A stretch of DNA of 47,922 nucleotides from CAZBBC01 sp964489835 (GCA_964489835.1 CAZBBC010000021.1:1-47922); one strand, 5' to 3'. Counted from the stretch's first letter, positions 17,565 through 26,636 are shown. The notes: generated from the letters alone by a model not told the origin. Made by a program: numbers and translations.

Positions 17565-18152
17565 GTGCGTAGAAGAAGAAGACAATCTACTCAGACAATC
17601 CGAAAAAAAACTGTACAAAGTCCCCCCTTCAGTTCCAACTATTCATCGGAAAAGACCGCTGGAATTGGGCGAAAAATATTTTACTACTTCTTGACGATTA
17701 TCATTCTTGCCTTCGTTGCCTATTATTTGTATAATTTTACCTCACCGGATGAACAACCGGGCGAAGAGGATATCAGTCAGGAAATCCCGAGCGGATCGTC
17801 TGAAGAGACAGTGGAACCCCCACAAACGCCTGCTCCATTTAAACATAAAATTCAGATCGAAATTTTAAATGGATGTGGAGTAAGCGGCATTGCCAAGATC
17901 TTTCAATCTAAATTGCGTGAAAAGGGATTTGATGTCGTCAATACAGAAAATTACCTAGAAAAGGGGAAAGTAAACTGGAAGGTAAAAAATACTTTTATCA
18001 TCGATCAGATTGGTGTTTCGGAACAAGCAAAAATGGTTGCAAAATCATTAGGCATACCTCTGACAAATATTGAAAACCGGAAAAATCCCGGTTCGATCTA
18101 TGATGTGAGTGTCGTTATCGGTAAAGATTATAAAAAATTAATCTCAGAGTAA
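17565..18152 (+). CDS. Membrane-anchored LytR C-terminal domain protein
   Basis: 195 residues: a basic cytoplasmic N-terminus (MRRRRRQ), one membrane helix (FYYFLTIIILAFVAYYLYNF, about 39-58), an acidic/proline-rich linker, and a LytR_C domain from about 95 (IQIEILNGCGVSGIAK, REKGFDVVN, VVIGKDY). LytR_C domains often follow LytR-CpsA-Psr ligases; here the domain stands alone without the ligase. It starts at GTG 17565 with no good ribosome site. It is the first gene of a likely operon with rsfS, argS and pfkB. LytR_C genes next to rsfS are seen in many bacteria, so the neighbourhood is conserved, but the function is unclear. Confidence 0.85.
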   Translation: MRRRRRQSTQTIRKKTVQSPPFSSNYSSEKTAGIGRKIFYYFLTIIILAFVAYYLYNFTSPDEQPGEEDISQEIPSGSSEETVEPPQTPAPFKHKIQIEILNGCGVSGIAKIFQSKLREKGFDVVNTENYLEKGKVNWKVKNTFIIDQIGVSEQAKMVAKSLGIPLTNIENRKNPGSIYDVSVVIGKDYKKLISE

Positions 18153-18232
18153 ATGGGGTTTTCCCAAACTTATCTCTGTATCCTCTTCCTGACCCACATA
18201 AATGAATGTTTTCAACAAGGGACAATATATCA

Positions 18233-18592
18233 ATGGAAGCAAAAACTTTAGCTTATAAGATAGTTGATCTTGCTCAGGATAAAAAAGCAAAACAGATAAT
18301 GGTAATAGATCTGGACGGCCTGACCGGTATTGCCGACTTTTTTGTTTTGATGAGCGGAGAATCGGACATACAAATAAAAGCAATTGCTGATCATATTACA
18401 AGAGAATTAAAAAATATTAAGATTCGTGTTTTTCACAAGGAGGGATTTACCTCTTTACGTTGGGTGCTGCTCGATTATGTAGATGTTGTGGTCCATATAT
18501 TTAAACCTGAATCAAGGGAATTTTACGGTCTTGAACGACTTTGGGGTGATGCAAAAATCGATTTTATCTTGGACGAAAACCATGCGGGCTGA
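18233..18592 (+). CDS. rsfS: Ribosomal silencing factor RsfS
   Basis: A 119-residue RsfS/Iojap protein that binds ribosomal protein uL14 and blocks subunit joining when nutrients are scarce. Family landmarks: DLDGLTGIADFFVLMSGES, HKEGFTSLRWVLLDY, VDVVVHIF and the C-terminal FYGLERLWGDA. I place the start at ATG 18233, ten bases after AAGGGA. Upstream in-frame ATG 18206 would add nine residues but has no ribosome site. The stop overlaps the start of argS by 11 bases, so the two genes are translationally coupled. Confidence 0.93.
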   Translation: MEAKTLAYKIVDLAQDKKAKQIMVIDLDGLTGIADFFVLMSGESDIQIKAIADHITRELKNIKIRVFHKEGFTSLRWVLLDYVDVVVHIFKPESREFYGLERLWGDAKIDFILDENHAG

Positions 18593-20216
18593 AACATATA
18601 TTCGCAGTGAGATAAAACGCTTTCTTAAGTCAAAGGGCATAAAAAATGTCCCTTTTATATTTGAAAAACCAAAACAAAAGCAATTCGGAGACCTTTCCAC
18701 CAATATCGCCCTGATACTTGCCGGTATTTTAAAAACCAATCCAAGACAAATTGCAGCAGAAATAGATTCCTATATCTCTAAAAATCCACAGTATATAGAC
18801 AAAATCGAAATTGCCGGACCAGGCTTCCTTAATTTTTTTATTTCCACGGACTCCTATTCCAATCATCTGCTCGAGATTATTCAACAAAAGGAGAATTACG
18901 GCCGCTCAGATATGGGTAAAGGGGTAAAAACACAGGTCGAATTTATCAGTGCTAATCCCACAGGACCACTTACTATCGGGCACGGACGTCAGGCAGTTTT
19001 AGGTGATACGATTGCAAAGTTATTGGAAGCAATCGGTTACAAGGTTACGCGGGAGTATTATTTTAATAACGCCGGCCGGCAGATGCGTATTCTGGGTGAT
19101 TCAGTTCGACTGCGGTATTTACAACTGCTTGGTGAAAAAATCGACTTTCCTGACGATTACTATCAGGGAGATTATATTACCGGTATTGCCCGCCAGATAT
19201 ATGATGCAAATGGGGACAGTTTCAGGGAAGAAACAGACGTTACTTATTTTCAAAAAAAAGCAGAAGAAGAAGTTTTTAAAGACATTAAAAACACCATATC
19301 CCGACTCAATTTTCAAATGGATGTTTTCTATAATGAAAAATCGCTTTATGACGAAGGGAAGATAAATGAGGTGGTTTTATTGCTGAAAGAAAATGGACTG
19401 GTGGAAGAGCGAGAGGGAGCTGTCTGGTTTTTAACAACCAAACTTGGAAAAGAACAGGACCGTGTAATTATTAAGAGTACGGGGGAACCCACCTACCGTC
19501 TCCCGGATATTGCATATCACAGGGAGAAATTTAAACGTGGTTATGAACTTATTGTAGATATTTTCGGCGCCGACCATATTGATACTTATCCTGATGTACT
19601 TCTGGCTATAAAGGCACTCGGGTATGATGAATCGAAAATAAAAGTTTTGATACATCAGTTTGTCACGCTTACTGAAGGATCAGAAAAAGTAAAGATGTCG
19701 ACACGCAAAGCAAATTTCGTCACACTGGATGAGCTAATGGATGAGGTCGGGGAAGATGTCACCCGTTTTTTCTTTCTTATGCGTCATATGAATTCTCATC
19801 TTAACTTTGATCTGACACTGGCAAAAACCCAGTCTGATGAAAATCCTGTTTATTATGTACAATACGCACATGCCCGTATTTGTAGTATTATCAGTTTTGG
19901 TGAGGAAAAAAATATTTCTTATGACGAAAACGCGGATCTGGGTTTACTCAAAACAGAAGAGGAATTGGACCTGATCAAGCACCTGGTTGAATATCCAAAA
20001 ATCATCCAATCCAGTGCACTAAATTTCGAACCGCATCGAATGGTTCATTTTCTGATTGATACCGCAACCTATTTTCATAAATTTTATACGGAGTGCCGGG
20101 TGATCTCAGATAACCTACTGTTGACCCAGGCCCGTATGGCGTTATGTGAAGCAACCAGAATTATTTTGGCCAATGGCAGCCATTTGCTCGGTATTAATGC
20201 ACCGGAAAGAATGTAA
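18582..20216 (+). CDS. argS: Arginyl-tRNA synthetase
   Basis: A 544-residue class I synthetase charging tRNA-Arg. The N-terminal Add1 domain has FGDLSTNIALILAG. The ATP site is SANPTGPLTIGHGRQAVLGD, where the first His of the HIGH motif is Thr (TIGH). The second motif is KVKMSTRKANFVTLDEL. The C-terminal anticodon-binding domain has YVQYAHARI and HKFYTECRV. Although the frame is open further upstream, ATG 18582 gives the normal N-terminus (MRAETYIRSEIKRF) and overlaps rsfS by 11 bases. Length fits the family (about 550). The PfkB gene starts 11 bases later. Confidence 0.96.
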   Translation: MRAETYIRSEIKRFLKSKGIKNVPFIFEKPKQKQFGDLSTNIALILAGILKTNPRQIAAEIDSYISKNPQYIDKIEIAGPGFLNFFISTDSYSNHLLEIIQQKENYGRSDMGKGVKTQVEFISANPTGPLTIGHGRQAVLGDTIAKLLEAIGYKVTREYYFNNAGRQMRILGDSVRLRYLQLLGEKIDFPDDYYQGDYITGIARQIYDANGDSFREETDVTYFQKKAEEEVFKDIKNTISRLNFQMDVFYNEKSLYDEGKINEVVLLLKENGLVEEREGAVWFLTTKLGKEQDRVIIKSTGEPTYRLPDIAYHREKFKRGYELIVDIFGADHIDTYPDVLLAIKALGYDESKIKVLIHQFVTLTEGSEKVKMSTRKANFVTLDELMDEVGEDVTRFFFLMRHMNSHLNFDLTLAKTQSDENPVYYVQYAHARICSIISFGEEKNISYDENADLGLLKTEEELDLIKHLVEYPKIIQSSALNFEPHRMVHFLIDTATYFHKFYTECRVISDNLLLTQARMALCEATRIILANGSHLLGINAPERM

Positions 20217-20227
20217 GGGGAGATTAA

Positions 20228-21127
20228 ATGAATATACTTGTTGTCGGTTCGATTGCTTATGATACAGTAGAAACACCATTTGGATCGGTTGAAGATTCAC
20301 CGGGCGGCTCGGCAATGTATTTTAGCAGTGCGGCAAGTATTTTTGCTCCGGTAAATATCGTCGGAGTGGTGGGAACTGATTTTAATCCGGGCAAGATTGA
20401 TCTGGGGAAAAATCGACCAATAAATTTCGATGGTCTCTATTCAGAAGAAGGTAAAACATTTCGCTGGGGAGGCCGATATTATGAAGATATTAATAAAAGA
20501 GATACTCTTTTTACAGAACTTAATGTTTTTGAAAATTTTCAACCCAAAATCCCGGGCAATTATCGAAATACTGAAGTAGTCTTTCTGGCAAATATTGATC
20601 CCGACCTGCAATTAAAAGTTCTGGAACAAATGAAAAAACCGAAATTGGTAGTCCTGGATACCATGAACTTTTGGATCACGCGAAAGAGATCATCTCTGAA
20701 TAAAATTATCGGGAAGAGTAATATTATTATTCTGAATGACGAAGAAACAAAACAGTTAACCGGCGAAGCAAGTATTATCCGGGGCGGTAAAAAAATACTA
20801 GAAATGGGACCTGAAGTTGCTGTGATAAAAAAAGGCGAGCATGGTTCAATTATGATGGGTAAGGATTCATATTTTGTGGCCCCAGCTTATCCGGTGCAAC
20901 GGGTGGTTGACCCGACAGGTGCCGGTGATTCTTTTGCCGGTGGTCTGGTCGGATACCTGGCAAAAAATGGTAATTTTGGTATTGATGAATTAAGAAAAGC
21001 TGTAATTTATGGAAGTGTGATTGCTTCTTTTAATGTGGAAGATTTTTCATTTAAAAGGCTGGCATCGTTAACTAGAAAAGAACTCCATGATCGTTGGATT
21101 GAGATCAAAAAAATGATTTCTTATTGA
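20228..21127 (+). CDS. PfkB/ribokinase-family sugar or nucleoside kinase
   Basis: A 299-residue carbohydrate kinase. The N-terminal GSIAYDTVETPFG and SPGGSAMYFSSAAS hold the substrate side; VDPTGAGDSFAGGLVGYLA holds the catalytic Asp (D234) and the anion hole. The substrate cannot be read from sequence. The subfamily with a short N-terminus and the NDEETKQLTGE stretch is often annotated as sugar/adenosine kinase-like. AGGGGAGA precedes ATG 20228, 11 bases after argS, so it belongs to the operon. Its 3' end overlaps the convergent REC-kinase gene by 7 bases. Confidence 0.9.
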   Translation: MNILVVGSIAYDTVETPFGSVEDSPGGSAMYFSSAASIFAPVNIVGVVGTDFNPGKIDLGKNRPINFDGLYSEEGKTFRWGGRYYEDINKRDTLFTELNVFENFQPKIPGNYRNTEVVFLANIDPDLQLKVLEQMKKPKLVVLDTMNFWITRKRSSLNKIIGKSNIIILNDEETKQLTGEASIIRGGKKILEMGPEVAVIKKGEHGSIMMGKDSYFVAPAYPVQRVVDPTGAGDSFAGGLVGYLAKNGNFGIDELRKAVIYGSVIASFNVEDFSFKRLASLTRKELHDRWIEIKKMISY

Positions 21128-22308
21128 GGATCGATAGTGGTTTCTTCTTTCTGTGGTTCTTTTATTTTTTTGAATGGTAAAACGACCGTAAAAACAGTAC
21201 CGCTGTTTTCTTCACTTTCCAGTAGTAATTCTCCCTTGTGAGACTCAAAAACTTCTTTAACAAGGGTTAAACCAAGACCGATACCCCCACCCATGAATTC
21301 TGTTTTAGAAGTCATATGATTGATAACATTCTGAACTTCATAAAAGGGTTCAAAAACGAGATCTAATTTATCCTTTGGGATACCGATTCCATTATCTGAA
21401 ACTTTTACATATAGCTTTTTGTTTTCCTTATTTATTGAGTACTCCATAATCACATCCCCACCCTCAGGAGTAAATTTTAAGGCATTCTGTAAAAGCTCAC
21501 GTATCGATCGTTTAATCTGTCTCTCATCTCCGCTGACAATAACTCCCTCATCGTCCAAATTCAAATCAAAATTTATATTCCTTTTCTCAAATAATAATTT
21601 CATTTCTTTGTAGATCAATTGTAAAATCTCTTCAATATCAATATCGGTTGCATTCATTTTCTGCTTGCCGTAATCAAAAGAGGAAATATCATGCATCCGT
21701 TCGACAATATCCACCAGCTCACGCATGGTTTCTGTGACAATATCAATAGCATCATTTATATCCTCATTGCGGCTTTCTTGAAGATAATAATCAATCAGTT
21801 CGAAATATCCCTTGAGAACTGTTACCGGCGTGCGTAATTCATGGTTGGTGATGGTAATAAATTTATCTTTGAGCTCATTAAGCTCTTTTAACTGTTTTGT
21901 TAATGAACGAAGTTCTTCATTTTCTTTTCTCGATTGTATTTGCTTCACACATTTCGATAAAACAATCCGGACATGCTCAAGATCTATGGGTTTGGAAAAA
22001 TAATCATAGGCACCCACCTTCATAGCTTCAATAGCATTCTCTATCGTTGCAAAACCGGTTATTACGATAACTTCTATATACGGCTTTTTTTTCTTTATAT
22101 ATTTTAAAACATCAATCCCATTCATTTCCGGCATGTTCAGATCCGTTACAACGATATCATAATCCTTTTTTGTGATTCTGGACATTCCTTCACGTCCGTT
22201 CCGCACCGAATCAACACCATACCCAAAAAATGAGAACATATCCTCGTAGGACTGACGCACCTGATCTTCATCTTCGATCACTAATATATTTGGTATCTTT
22301 GAAGGCAT
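21121..22308 (-). CDS. Response-regulator/histidine-kinase hybrid (REC-HisKA-HATPase)
   Basis: 395 residues with no membrane segment. The receiver domain (about 5-125) has the phospho-acceptor D56 in VVTDLNMPEMNG, plus VITGFA and the lysine in YFSKPID. After a coiled-coil linker, the kinase part has H156 in NHELRTPVTVL, ELLQNALKFTPEGG, VSDNGIGIPKDKL, FEPFYEV and GGGIGLGLTLVKEV. With the receiver at the front, kinase output would be controlled by phosphorylation from another kinase rather than by direct sensing. The gene just upstream, 25 bases away, encodes a tiny DHp-like protein lacking the phospho-His. The NtrC-type regulator at 23140 is on the same strand. Confidence 0.94.
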   Translation of the reverse strand: MPSKIPNILVIEDEDQVRQSYEDMFSFFGYGVDSVRNGREGMSRITKKDYDIVVTDLNMPEMNGIDVLKYIKKKKPYIEVIVITGFATIENAIEAMKVGAYDYFSKPIDLEHVRIVLSKCVKQIQSRKENEELRSLTKQLKELNELKDKFITITNHELRTPVTVLKGYFELIDYYLQESRNEDINDAIDIVTETMRELVDIVERMHDISSFDYGKQKMNATDIDIEEILQLIYKEMKLLFEKRNINFDLNLDDEGVIVSGDERQIKRSIRELLQNALKFTPEGGDVIMEYSINKENKKLYVKVSDNGIGIPKDKLDLVFEPFYEVQNVINHMTSKTEFMGGGIGLGLTLVKEVFESHKGELLLESEENSGTVFTVVLPFKKIKEPQKEETTIDPQ

Positions 22309-22333
22309 AAATCCTCAGCTTTCTTAGAAAAAA

Positions 22334-22591
22334 TTATTTGGTATTTTTCGGATATTTTGAAATGATATTCCGAATTCTTTCCATTTCCTGATTTACACTA
22401 TTCAAATATCGCTTTGCCTTAGGATCATCAATATTGGTTGATTCGTGAAGCAAAAAAAGAGAAGTGCTTAAGACATTTAATCGTGTCCGTAACTCTTCAA
22501 TCATCGTGTTATATTCACGAATAATATCGTTACCACCTCCACCTTCATACCCGTCATCAATCTTTTCTGCGTGTACTGCCAACGAAGTCAT
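22334..22591 (-). CDS. Small DHp(HisKA)-like protein lacking the phospho-acceptor histidine
   Basis: 85 residues with no obvious annotated function. From residue 25 onward it reads like a histidine-kinase dimerisation hairpin: IEELRTRLNVLSTSLFLL lines up with the H-box HELRTPLN, then a turn (HESTNIDDPKAK) and a second helix (RYLNSVNQEMERIRNIISKY). The residue at the histidine position is Glu (E32), and the Pro after RT is Arg (R37). No ATPase domain follows. The N-terminus holds an acidic/Gly-rich stretch (DDGYEGGGGND). AAAGGA lies just before ATG 22589-22591. It is probably co-transcribed with the hybrid kinase. It could bind a receiver or kinase as a decoy; this is inference. Confidence 0.65.
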   Translation of the reverse strand: MTSLAVHAEKIDDGYEGGGGNDIIREYNTMIEELRTRLNVLSTSLFLLHESTNIDDPKAKRYLNSVNQEMERIRNIISKYPKNTK

Positions 22592-22893
22592 CCTTCCTTT
22601 TTAGATTTCTACCGCGGAAGTTTTCCTACCTTTTCCTGGTAGAATTCTCTCTCTTTTTAGTATTATCGTATCGTTCGTTTTAAATCTTGAAGAGAAAAGA
22701 ATATTTTTATTAAATATATTTTGAGGATATGAGGAGCGAAAATACTGTTAGAAGTTGCATAAAAAAATGATAACGGTTGTCATTGGCGTTAAACCTCTGA
22801 ACCAATATTTAATGTTCAGCGTAAGAAGGGACTTTTGCAAATGAGTATATTTTTATAAAAAGATATATTTTCTATTCACGGGAGCAAAATCTA

Positions 22894-23053
22894 TTCCCCC
22901 TTAGAAAAGGGGGTTAGGGGGTTGTAATTAAATAACATAGAAGAGTATATATCCCCCTTAGTCCCCCTTTATTAAGGGGGAGACAGATCATGCAATTCTG
23001 ATAAATTGTGCCAATAAATCAAATCTGCAACAGCCTCATTAAAGGGGGAGACA
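22894..23053 (+). repeat. ~160-bp hairpin-bearing repeat, copy 1 (pair with 30854-31010)
   Basis: Begins TTCCCCCTTAGAAAAGGGGG, continues AATAACATAGAAGAG, then CCCCCTTAGTCCCCCTTTAT, TAAGGGGGAGACAGATCATG, and ends CTGCAACAGCC plus AAAGGGGGAGACAGAG. A near-identical copy lies at 30854-31010 in the same orientation. It makes up part of the 22592-23139 gap; the remainder is A/T-rich and holds no gene I can see. Confidence 0.85.
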
Positions 23054-23139
23054 GAGTTTTCATACATTACAAGCTGTACGAATAATGTGATATTGTAACA
23101 GCTAAAAAAAAGGGCCTAGATGTTGTTTAAAAGAAAATA

Positions 23140-24501
23140 TTATACCGCACCTATATTATACTTCTTTAGTTTCGACATAAAGGTGCTACGGTTAATTTTA
23201 AATTTTTGTGCGGTTTTAGCTTTATTTCCTTTGTTGCTTTTTAATTCCGATATTATCAGTTCCCTTTCATAGGCATCAACGGCGCTGAGCAAACCATCCT
23301 CCTCATTATATTCAACTACTGCCGTTTGCTTGCGGGCAATTGTATCCGGGAAATCGCCCATGGTCAGAACACCGCTCTTATTAAGAACAATGGCCCTCTC
23401 CATATAGTTTTCCAATTCGCGTATATTTCCCGGCCAATCATATTCTTCTAAGGCCCTGAGCACTTCCGTCTCGATCTTTATAATATTCTTTTTATAGACC
23501 TCATCAAATTTTTCCAGAAAATGCATTACCAATAATTCGATATCATCCTTACGATCACGAAGCGGCGGGACATACAATGATATTACATTTAGGCGATAAT
23601 ACAGATCCTGGCGGAAAGTCCCATCTTTTATCTTTTCCTCAAGGTCATGGTTAGTTGCGGCAATGATTCTTACGTTTACTTTAATTGTCTCCGCACCGCC
23701 CACTCTTTCAAATTCCCCTTCCTGAAGTACCCGCAACAATTTTACCTGCATATTGGGAGAAATATCCCCGATTTCATCAAGGAATAAGGTTCCACCATTG
23801 GCCAATTCAAATCGCCCTAATTTATCTTTAATCGCTCCCGTAAAAGAACCCTTTACATGACCAAAAAGTTCTGATTCCAGTAAGGTCTCTGCTAATACGG
23901 CGCAATTAAGTTTGATAAAGGGCTTATTTACATTTGGACTGTTGTAGTGAATGGCATTGGCAATCAATTCTTTACCGGTCCCATTTTCTCCCTGGATAAG
24001 CACCGTGATTGAGGTTGGTGCAATGTCGTGAATGAGTTTAAAAAGCTCATTCATTTTTTCACTTTTCCCGATAATGCTTTTTACGTTAAACCGGTGTGCC
24101 AGCCGGCTTTTTAAATATTCATTTTCTTTTTCCAGGCTCTTCAGATGTGCAATCGTTTCTACTTTGGCCAATATCTCATCAAGACGCAATGGTTTTAGAA
24201 TGTAGTCTTTAGCACCCATTTTAATGGCTTCAACTGCTGTTTCAATAGTACCGTGGGCGGTAACCATGATAACCGGAATATTAGGATAGTTTTTACTCAG
24301 CACCTCAAGCAATTCCATCCCATCCATATCCGGCATTCGAATATCACTGATAACCATATCAGGTTCCTCCTCACGGACAATCTTAAGCGCTTCGACACCA
24401 TTGGTCGCCGTGAGTGGCTCGTATCCACGGTTTTCAAATAATTCATGCATTAATTCTAGGACATCAACCTCGTCGTCCACGATCAGAATTTTAGTTTTCA
24501 A
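23140..24501 (-). CDS. NtrC-family sigma-54-dependent response regulator
   Basis: 453 residues: receiver (D53 in VISDIRMPDMDG, lysine in YILKPLR), AAA+ sigma-54 interaction domain (Walker A GENGTGKE 171-178, Walker B GGTLFLDEIGD) and a Fis-type helix-turn-helix at the end (NKAKTAQKFKINRSTFMSKL). The sigma-54 contact loop reads GSFTGA (218-223) rather than GAFTGA; Ser at position two is tolerated in natural regulators. It would activate sigma-54 promoters when phosphorylated. Likely kinase partners are the hybrid kinase downstream (21121) or a distant sensor. No obvious target promoter was found beside it. Confidence 0.95.
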   Translation of the reverse strand: MKTKILIVDDEVDVLELMHELFENRGYEPLTATNGVEALKIVREEEPDMVISDIRMPDMDGMELLEVLSKNYPNIPVIMVTAHGTIETAVEAIKMGAKDYILKPLRLDEILAKVETIAHLKSLEKENEYLKSRLAHRFNVKSIIGKSEKMNELFKLIHDIAPTSITVLIQGENGTGKELIANAIHYNSPNVNKPFIKLNCAVLAETLLESELFGHVKGSFTGAIKDKLGRFELANGGTLFLDEIGDISPNMQVKLLRVLQEGEFERVGGAETIKVNVRIIAATNHDLEEKIKDGTFRQDLYYRLNVISLYVPPLRDRKDDIELLVMHFLEKFDEVYKKNIIKIETEVLRALEEYDWPGNIRELENYMERAIVLNKSGVLTMGDFPDTIARKQTAVVEYNEEDGLLSAVDAYERELIISELKSNKGNKAKTAQKFKINRSTFMSKLKKYNIGAV

Positions 24502-24556
24502 TGTATCATCCTCATTTGTGACTTATACAATTATAATGACCTTTTTGTGAACCACT

Positions 24557-24621
24557 GACCCTCCCCCAGCCCCTCCATGCTTGCAGGGAGGGGTGTCGAG
24601 CGTAGCGAGACGGGGTGGGTC
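24557..24621. repeat. Inverted C-rich/G-rich intergenic repeat
   Basis: GACCCTCCCCCAGCCCCTCC at the left mirrors GGAGGGGtg...GGGGTGGGTC at the right, with TGTCGAGCGTAGCGAGACGG in the right arm. It lies between the starts-side of the NtrC gene and the end of gltX, where it may act as a transcript stop or stabiliser. Confidence 0.7.
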
Positions 24622-24659
24622 ATTAATCCAAATTTATTGATCAGTATTGGTTTCATCTA

Positions 24660-26105
24660 TCATTTCTCTAATTCGCCGATAAAATCTATTGCCTTATTAA
24701 TTCGTCGGAGAACGACCTCTTTCCCCAATATTTGCATCACATCAAAAATACCGGGACTTACCGTCTGTCCTGTGAGCGCCAAACGCAGGGGATGAATAAG
24801 GTCTCCGGCTTTTATTGACATCAATTCGGCTAAATTACGAATGATTTCTTCAAGATTTTCCGCACCGAATATTGTTGTGTCCTTTAATACACTCTCTATA
24901 CGCTGAAATAAATCGAGAGCATGTTCATTCCGGAAATATTTACTGAGCCCTTTTTCATCATATTCCGGGGGATCATAAAAGTAAAATTTTATCGCCTCAG
25001 TTATTTCAGGCAACGTTTGTGCTCTTGTTTTTACAAGATCGATGAGATGTTCAAAAGAATTTCGATTTTTACCGACCAGATCCCATTCCGTATTGTTCAT
25101 TAAAGGGTGGAGTAAATAAATAATATCCGCCGATGACTGCTGTGAGAGAAACTTTCCATTCATCCATTTTAATTTTTTTTCATCAAACACGGCATTCTTT
25201 TTATTTACCTTCTCTAATGAAAAAAGGGAAATGATTTCATCACGCGACATTATTTCCCTGTCTCCACCCGGCGCCCAGCCAAGAAGACAAAGATAATTAA
25301 ATAAAGCTTCCGGTAAATAACCCTTTTCACGGAACTCATCCACAGACGTTGCCCCGTGCCTCTTGGACAAACGGGCACCGTCAAAACCGTGGACCAGCGG
25401 TAAATGCGCATACAGGGGCAGTTTCCACCCCAGTGCCTGATAAATAAGGATTTGTTTGGGGGTATTGGGTAAATGGTCATCCCCTCGGATGATGTGGGTA
25501 ACTTCCATATCATGATCATCCACAACCACCGCCAGATGATACATTGGTGTTCCATCAGAACGCAATATTACAAAATCATCCAGTTCGTCATGATTTACCG
25601 TAATTTCTCCTCTGATTAAATCATTGAATACGGTCTCTCCTTTATCAATTTTGAGCCGGAGGGCAAATGGCTTTTTGGCATTTAGATTTGACTGTACACT
25701 TTCGGATGTCAGGCGTTGACAACGACCATCATATAAAAAAGCCTTTTTTTCTGCCTCTGCCCGCTGTCTCTCTGCTTTTAACGATTCCGGCGTACAAAAA
25801 CACCGGTACACCTTTCCCCCGGCAAGAAGTCCCTGAGCGACATCATAATGCCTGTTCTGCTGTCTGCTTTGATAGACCGGGTCGCCATCCCAATCTAAGC
25901 CCAGCCAATGGAGACTGCTGAAGATCTGCTCAACCGATGCCTGTGACGAGCGCTCTTTATCGGTATCTTCAATGCGCAGTAAAAATTTTCCGCCATTTTT
26001 CCTGGCTAACAACCAGTTAAATATCGCCGTTCTGGCACCGCCAACATGCAGAAATCCGGTAGGACTGGGTGCAAACCGGTAAATACTGTTTGTTTTTTTA
26101 CTCAT
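24660..26105 (-). CDS. gltX: Glutamyl-tRNA synthetase
   Basis: A 481-residue class I synthetase. RFAPSPTGFLHVGGARTAIF holds the HIGH-type motif (HVGG) and ARLSKRHGATSVDEF holds the KMSKS-type motif. RIEDTDKERS is the discriminating Glu-binding segment. CFC followed by YDGRC resembles the zinc-knuckle region of this family. The C-terminal anticodon-binding part is present and length is normal. It charges tRNA-Glu and, in bacteria lacking GlnRS, also tRNA-Gln for later amidation; which applies here cannot be told. ATG 26103-26105. It stands alone. Confidence 0.96.
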   Translation of the reverse strand: MSKKTNSIYRFAPSPTGFLHVGGARTAIFNWLLARKNGGKFLLRIEDTDKERSSQASVEQIFSSLHWLGLDWDGDPVYQSRQQNRHYDVAQGLLAGGKVYRCFCTPESLKAERQRAEAEKKAFLYDGRCQRLTSESVQSNLNAKKPFALRLKIDKGETVFNDLIRGEITVNHDELDDFVILRSDGTPMYHLAVVVDDHDMEVTHIIRGDDHLPNTPKQILIYQALGWKLPLYAHLPLVHGFDGARLSKRHGATSVDEFREKGYLPEALFNYLCLLGWAPGGDREIMSRDEIISLFSLEKVNKKNAVFDEKKLKWMNGKFLSQQSSADIIYLLHPLMNNTEWDLVGKNRNSFEHLIDLVKTRAQTLPEITEAIKFYFYDPPEYDEKGLSKYFRNEHALDLFQRIESVLKDTTIFGAENLEEIIRNLAELMSIKAGDLIHPLRLALTGQTVSPGIFDVMQILGKEVVLRRINKAIDFIGELEK

Positions 26106-26249
26106 GAATTAATATAGTGTCTGATTTCTCATACGAAGAAATTTATGTTGTGGTAATTTTCGACATAATTTAAAGGAATAGCTGATTTAATGCAAGGAAG
26201 AAATCCCGCGTCTCCTCGTAAAATTATACACTTATTACTAGACAACTAG

Positions 26250-26352
26250 CCTGATCGATTCATAGCACAGCAAGAGGCTGCAAACAAAGAAAAAAATAGT
26301 CCCACGCCTTAGGCGGGCAAGCACGGATTTTCCGCCACAGGCGGATCCGCCT
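26250..26352. repeat. Composite repeat, inverted copy (pair with 38393-38490)
   Basis: CCTGATCGATTCATAGCACAG (26250-26270) and GAGGCTGCAAACAAAG form the terminal hairpin unit, then CCCACGCCTTAGGCGGGCAA and GCACGGATTTTCCGCCACAGG. About 70 bases are the reverse complement of 38398-38475, nearly identical. After it come CCGTGAAACGG and GACACGGATTGACACGGATT (to about 26403). Together these fill most of the 26106-26607 gap upstream of the mazEF promoter. Confidence 0.8.
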
Positions 26353-26607
26353 ATCCCGTGAAACGGGATATACAACATGGCGGACACGGATTGACACGGA
26401 TTACTTAACCGCAAGGATCTACCCGCCGGCAGGCGCGGCGCAGACGGGCGTGAGGTCAATTGACCAGGCTGGTAAAAAACAACTGATACCTTTTTTATTC
26501 GATCACATCCATGATTTACTCCTGAGCAATAGGGACAAACTTGTCCTTTCAACAAACATATTTTGCATAACTTATCCATTAATAATAATCACTATCCCAT
26601 TTGAGGT

Positions 26608-26636
26608 TTGACTATAGTGCATTTATTGTGTATAAT
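26608..26636 (+). promoter_or_regulatory. Near-consensus sigma-70 promoter of the mazEF cassette
   Basis: TTGACT (26608-26613) and TATAAT (26631-26636) are separated by exactly 17 bases. The -10 is perfect and the -35 matches five of six. The predicted start of transcription is near 26643, about 33 bases before the antitoxin ATG. Confidence 0.85.

Noticed and set aside
18483..18581. Arginyl-tRNA synthetase starting inside rsfS at 18483
   Set aside because: It would add 33 residues unrelated to the family; ATG 18582 gives the normal N-terminus and the usual short overlap.
22858..23057. CRISPR-like array of C-rich/G-rich repeats
   Set aside because: The repeats are palindromic, unequal in spacing, dispersed across the window, and no cas gene is near.
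26238..26579. Coding gene on the minus strand upstream of mazEF
   Set aside because: More than half of the frame is composite repeat sequence and no ribosome site is clear; kept only as a low-interest finding.
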